A DNA stretch of 5,631 nt from assembly GCA_034006265.1 (NCBI GenBank), contig JAVETB010000130.1, positions 1 to 5,631 on the forward strand, read 5' to 3'. Below are positions 4,573-5,631 of the stretch, piece by piece. Below the pieces are notes generated by a model. That model saw nothing but the letters and a program-made list of their open reading frames with translations. It did no database searches and was not told the origin of the DNA. The DNA is from Syntrophus sp034006265 (GTDB lineage Bacteria > Desulfobacterota > Syntrophia > Syntrophales > Syntrophaceae). The position numbers were made by a program, and so were the translations under genes. Position 1 is the stretch's first letter. Every line of letters starts with the position of its first letter.

Positions 4573-4733
4573 AGCAGTTGACGGAAGAAATTTACAAGGC
4601 CATTGACCAGTTTGAGCGGGAGACTGGTCTTTTAATTTCCTCTGTAATACAACAACACGAAACACACAACGGTATACCCATAGTGGTAAACAGAGAAATA
4701 AAACTTTCATCCACAAGTAGATCAATTTATTAG
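4560..4733 (+). CDS. 57-residue hypothetical protein
   Basis: The gene starts at ATG 4560, overlapping the NADAR gene by 13 bases in another frame. A GAGGGA ribosome binding site (4548-4553) lies six bases upstream, and the gene ends at TAG 4731-4733. That stop is inside the AGGAGA site of the next gene, so it fits the local tight spacing. The protein begins MVIIKQLTEEIYKAIDQFERE, probably an amphipathic helix, followed by a strand-rich segment with GIPIVVNREIKL. It has no Cys, no membrane segment and no family I recognise. The good ribosome binding site and exact fit between neighbours support it as a real gene. Confidence 0.7.
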   Translation: MVIIKQLTEEIYKAIDQFERETGLLISSVIQQHETHNGIPIVVNREIKLSSTSRSIY

Positions 4734-4741
4734 GAGAGATC

Positions 4742-5631
4742 ATGCCCAAACCCGTGCAGAAAAAGACCAAAGAAGTCAAAGTCATCAAGAAAGGAAAAGA
4801 GATCAACGTTCAGGATCTTATCACCAAACTTGATGCCGTAGCCCCTGGATTGTCCAAGAAGGAAATTCTTGAACAAGCCACGCACTACATTTTTTCCGGC
4901 GAACGTATCATTACGTATAACGATAAGATCAGCGTCAGCACGCCCTATACCGAAATCTCCGAGAGTTTCAGTGTAAAGGCCGAAGACTTTTACAAGATTC
5001 TGAAAGGTATATCGGAAGATACTGTCTTTTTCCAGTTGAAAGACAACATGATCACACTGACCACAGATTCTACGGAAGCCGAACTCGCCATCACCACCGA
5101 AGAGACAACAGTAGTTGAGCTTTACAAGTCACTGGATATCGAAAATCAGAAGAAGAAAAAGATCAAAGATCCGACAGAATTCATTACTGCCCTTGACTTC
5201 TGTAAATTCTGTGCCAGCAAAGACCTTACTGCGGACGCCCTTTTTTGTGTATGTGTTGAAGGTGATAAGGTTATGGCCGCAGATGACATTCGTGTTTCTG
5301 TGTTCAATCTCAAGGAAAAGTTTCCCAAGATGCTGATCCCTGCTACCATGCTTGGCGAACTGACCACCTACCCCCTGAAGGAATATGCCGTGGCTGAAAG
5401 CTGGACGCATTTCTTCATGGAAAACGGGACAGCTTTCAGTTGCCGAACTGTCGATGATGATTACCCTGACATGGAAGAGTTCCTCAACGAGACTACAGAG
5501 AGCGAAGATATCACTCCTGTTGCTCTTCCTGCTGAACTTCGTGCTGTTCTTGAAACCGTTATCCCTATGTGCAAGGGTGACAGCGAAATGGAAAAGACTG
5601 TGGAGATCGCTTATAACGCCAAAGATATCAG
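4742..5631 (+). CDS. DnaN-like DNA polymerase sliding clamp, 3' truncated
   Basis: The gene starts at ATG 4742 behind TAGGAGA (4731-4737) and stays open to the end of the window, giving 296 residues. After a basic tail (residues 1-20), domain 1 has IITYNDKISVSTP (56-68) and FSVKAEDFYKILKGI (76-90), then FFQLKDNMITLTTD (96-109), the alternating strand pattern of phage beta-clamp relatives. Domain 2 follows: TEFITALDFCKFCASKD (145-161), VEGDKVMAADDIRVSVF (172-188), FPKMLIPATMLGEL (194-207), and YPDMEEFL (241-248), which matches the 'YPD/FPD' strand of DnaN. A third domain appears to begin near 262. Such proteins encircle DNA and tether the polymerase. The residue order fits DnaN better than the T4 gp45/PCNA type. 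The clamp suggests that a replication gene cluster continues to the right. Confidence 0.75.
   Translation, partial: MPKPVQKKTKEVKVIKKGKEINVQDLITKLDAVAPGLSKKEILEQATHYIFSGERIITYNDKISVSTPYTEISESFSVKAEDFYKILKGISEDTVFFQLKDNMITLTTDSTEAELAITTEETTVVELYKSLDIENQKKKKIKDPTEFITALDFCKFCASKDLTADALFCVCVEGDKVMAADDIRVSVFNLKEKFPKMLIPATMLGELTTYPLKEYAVAESWTHFFMENGTAFSCRTVDDDYPDMEEFLNETTESEDITPVALPAELRAVLETVIPMCKGDSEMEKTVEIAYNAKDI

Overview
The window reads as part of a double-stranded DNA bacteriophage (or prophage) genome. Small genes are tightly packed on the + strand, start codons overlap stop codons as ATGA, most genes have an AGGAG-type ribosome binding site, and the recognisable proteins are typical phage DNA-modification, counter-defence and replication proteins. 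The strong Shine-Dalgarno sites argue against a Bacteroidota host; otherwise the host cannot be told. No convincing gene lies on the minus strand.

Left block (1-1973): the 3' part of a DpdA-like DNA transglycosylase gene (7-deazaguanine insertion into DNA) is followed by five small genes in apparent translational coupling: a 77-aa conserved-looking phage protein, a 99-aa zinc protein resembling the N-terminal half of the MqsA/YgiT antitoxin, a 60-aa single-pass membrane protein, a 97-aa lysine-rich protein, and a 58-aa possible winged-helix protein.

Centre (1974-3182): about 1.2 kb holds no convincing protein gene but is packed with nested perfect inverted repeats. I read it as one or more large structured non-coding RNAs. 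A three-way-junction element (2137-2202) is followed by a strong terminator-like hairpin (2219-2254). A 14-bp stem (2250-2263 with 2409-2422) then closes a junction of four hairpins, and further hairpin domains lead to a second terminator-like hairpin (2881-2933). A perfect 22-bp stem (2926-2947 with 3067-3088) closes another multi-hairpin domain, and a last small junction lies at 3093-3139. The size, the ornate folding and the phage setting recall the GOLLD and ROOL RNA classes, but I cannot confirm membership by eye, and it may be an undescribed class. This is the most interesting part of the window.

Right block (3183-5631): a 195-aa protein with a faint likeness to Nmad5, a 111-aa protein resembling a small nucleotidyltransferase, a clear NADAR-family protein (ADP-ribose removal from guanine in related systems), a 57-aa unknown, and the first 296 residues of a DnaN-like sliding clamp that runs off the window. 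DpdA and NADAR both bear on the state of guanine in phage DNA, one by replacing it and one probably by repairing ADP-ribosylated guanine. This suggests a modification/counter-defence role next to the replication genes.
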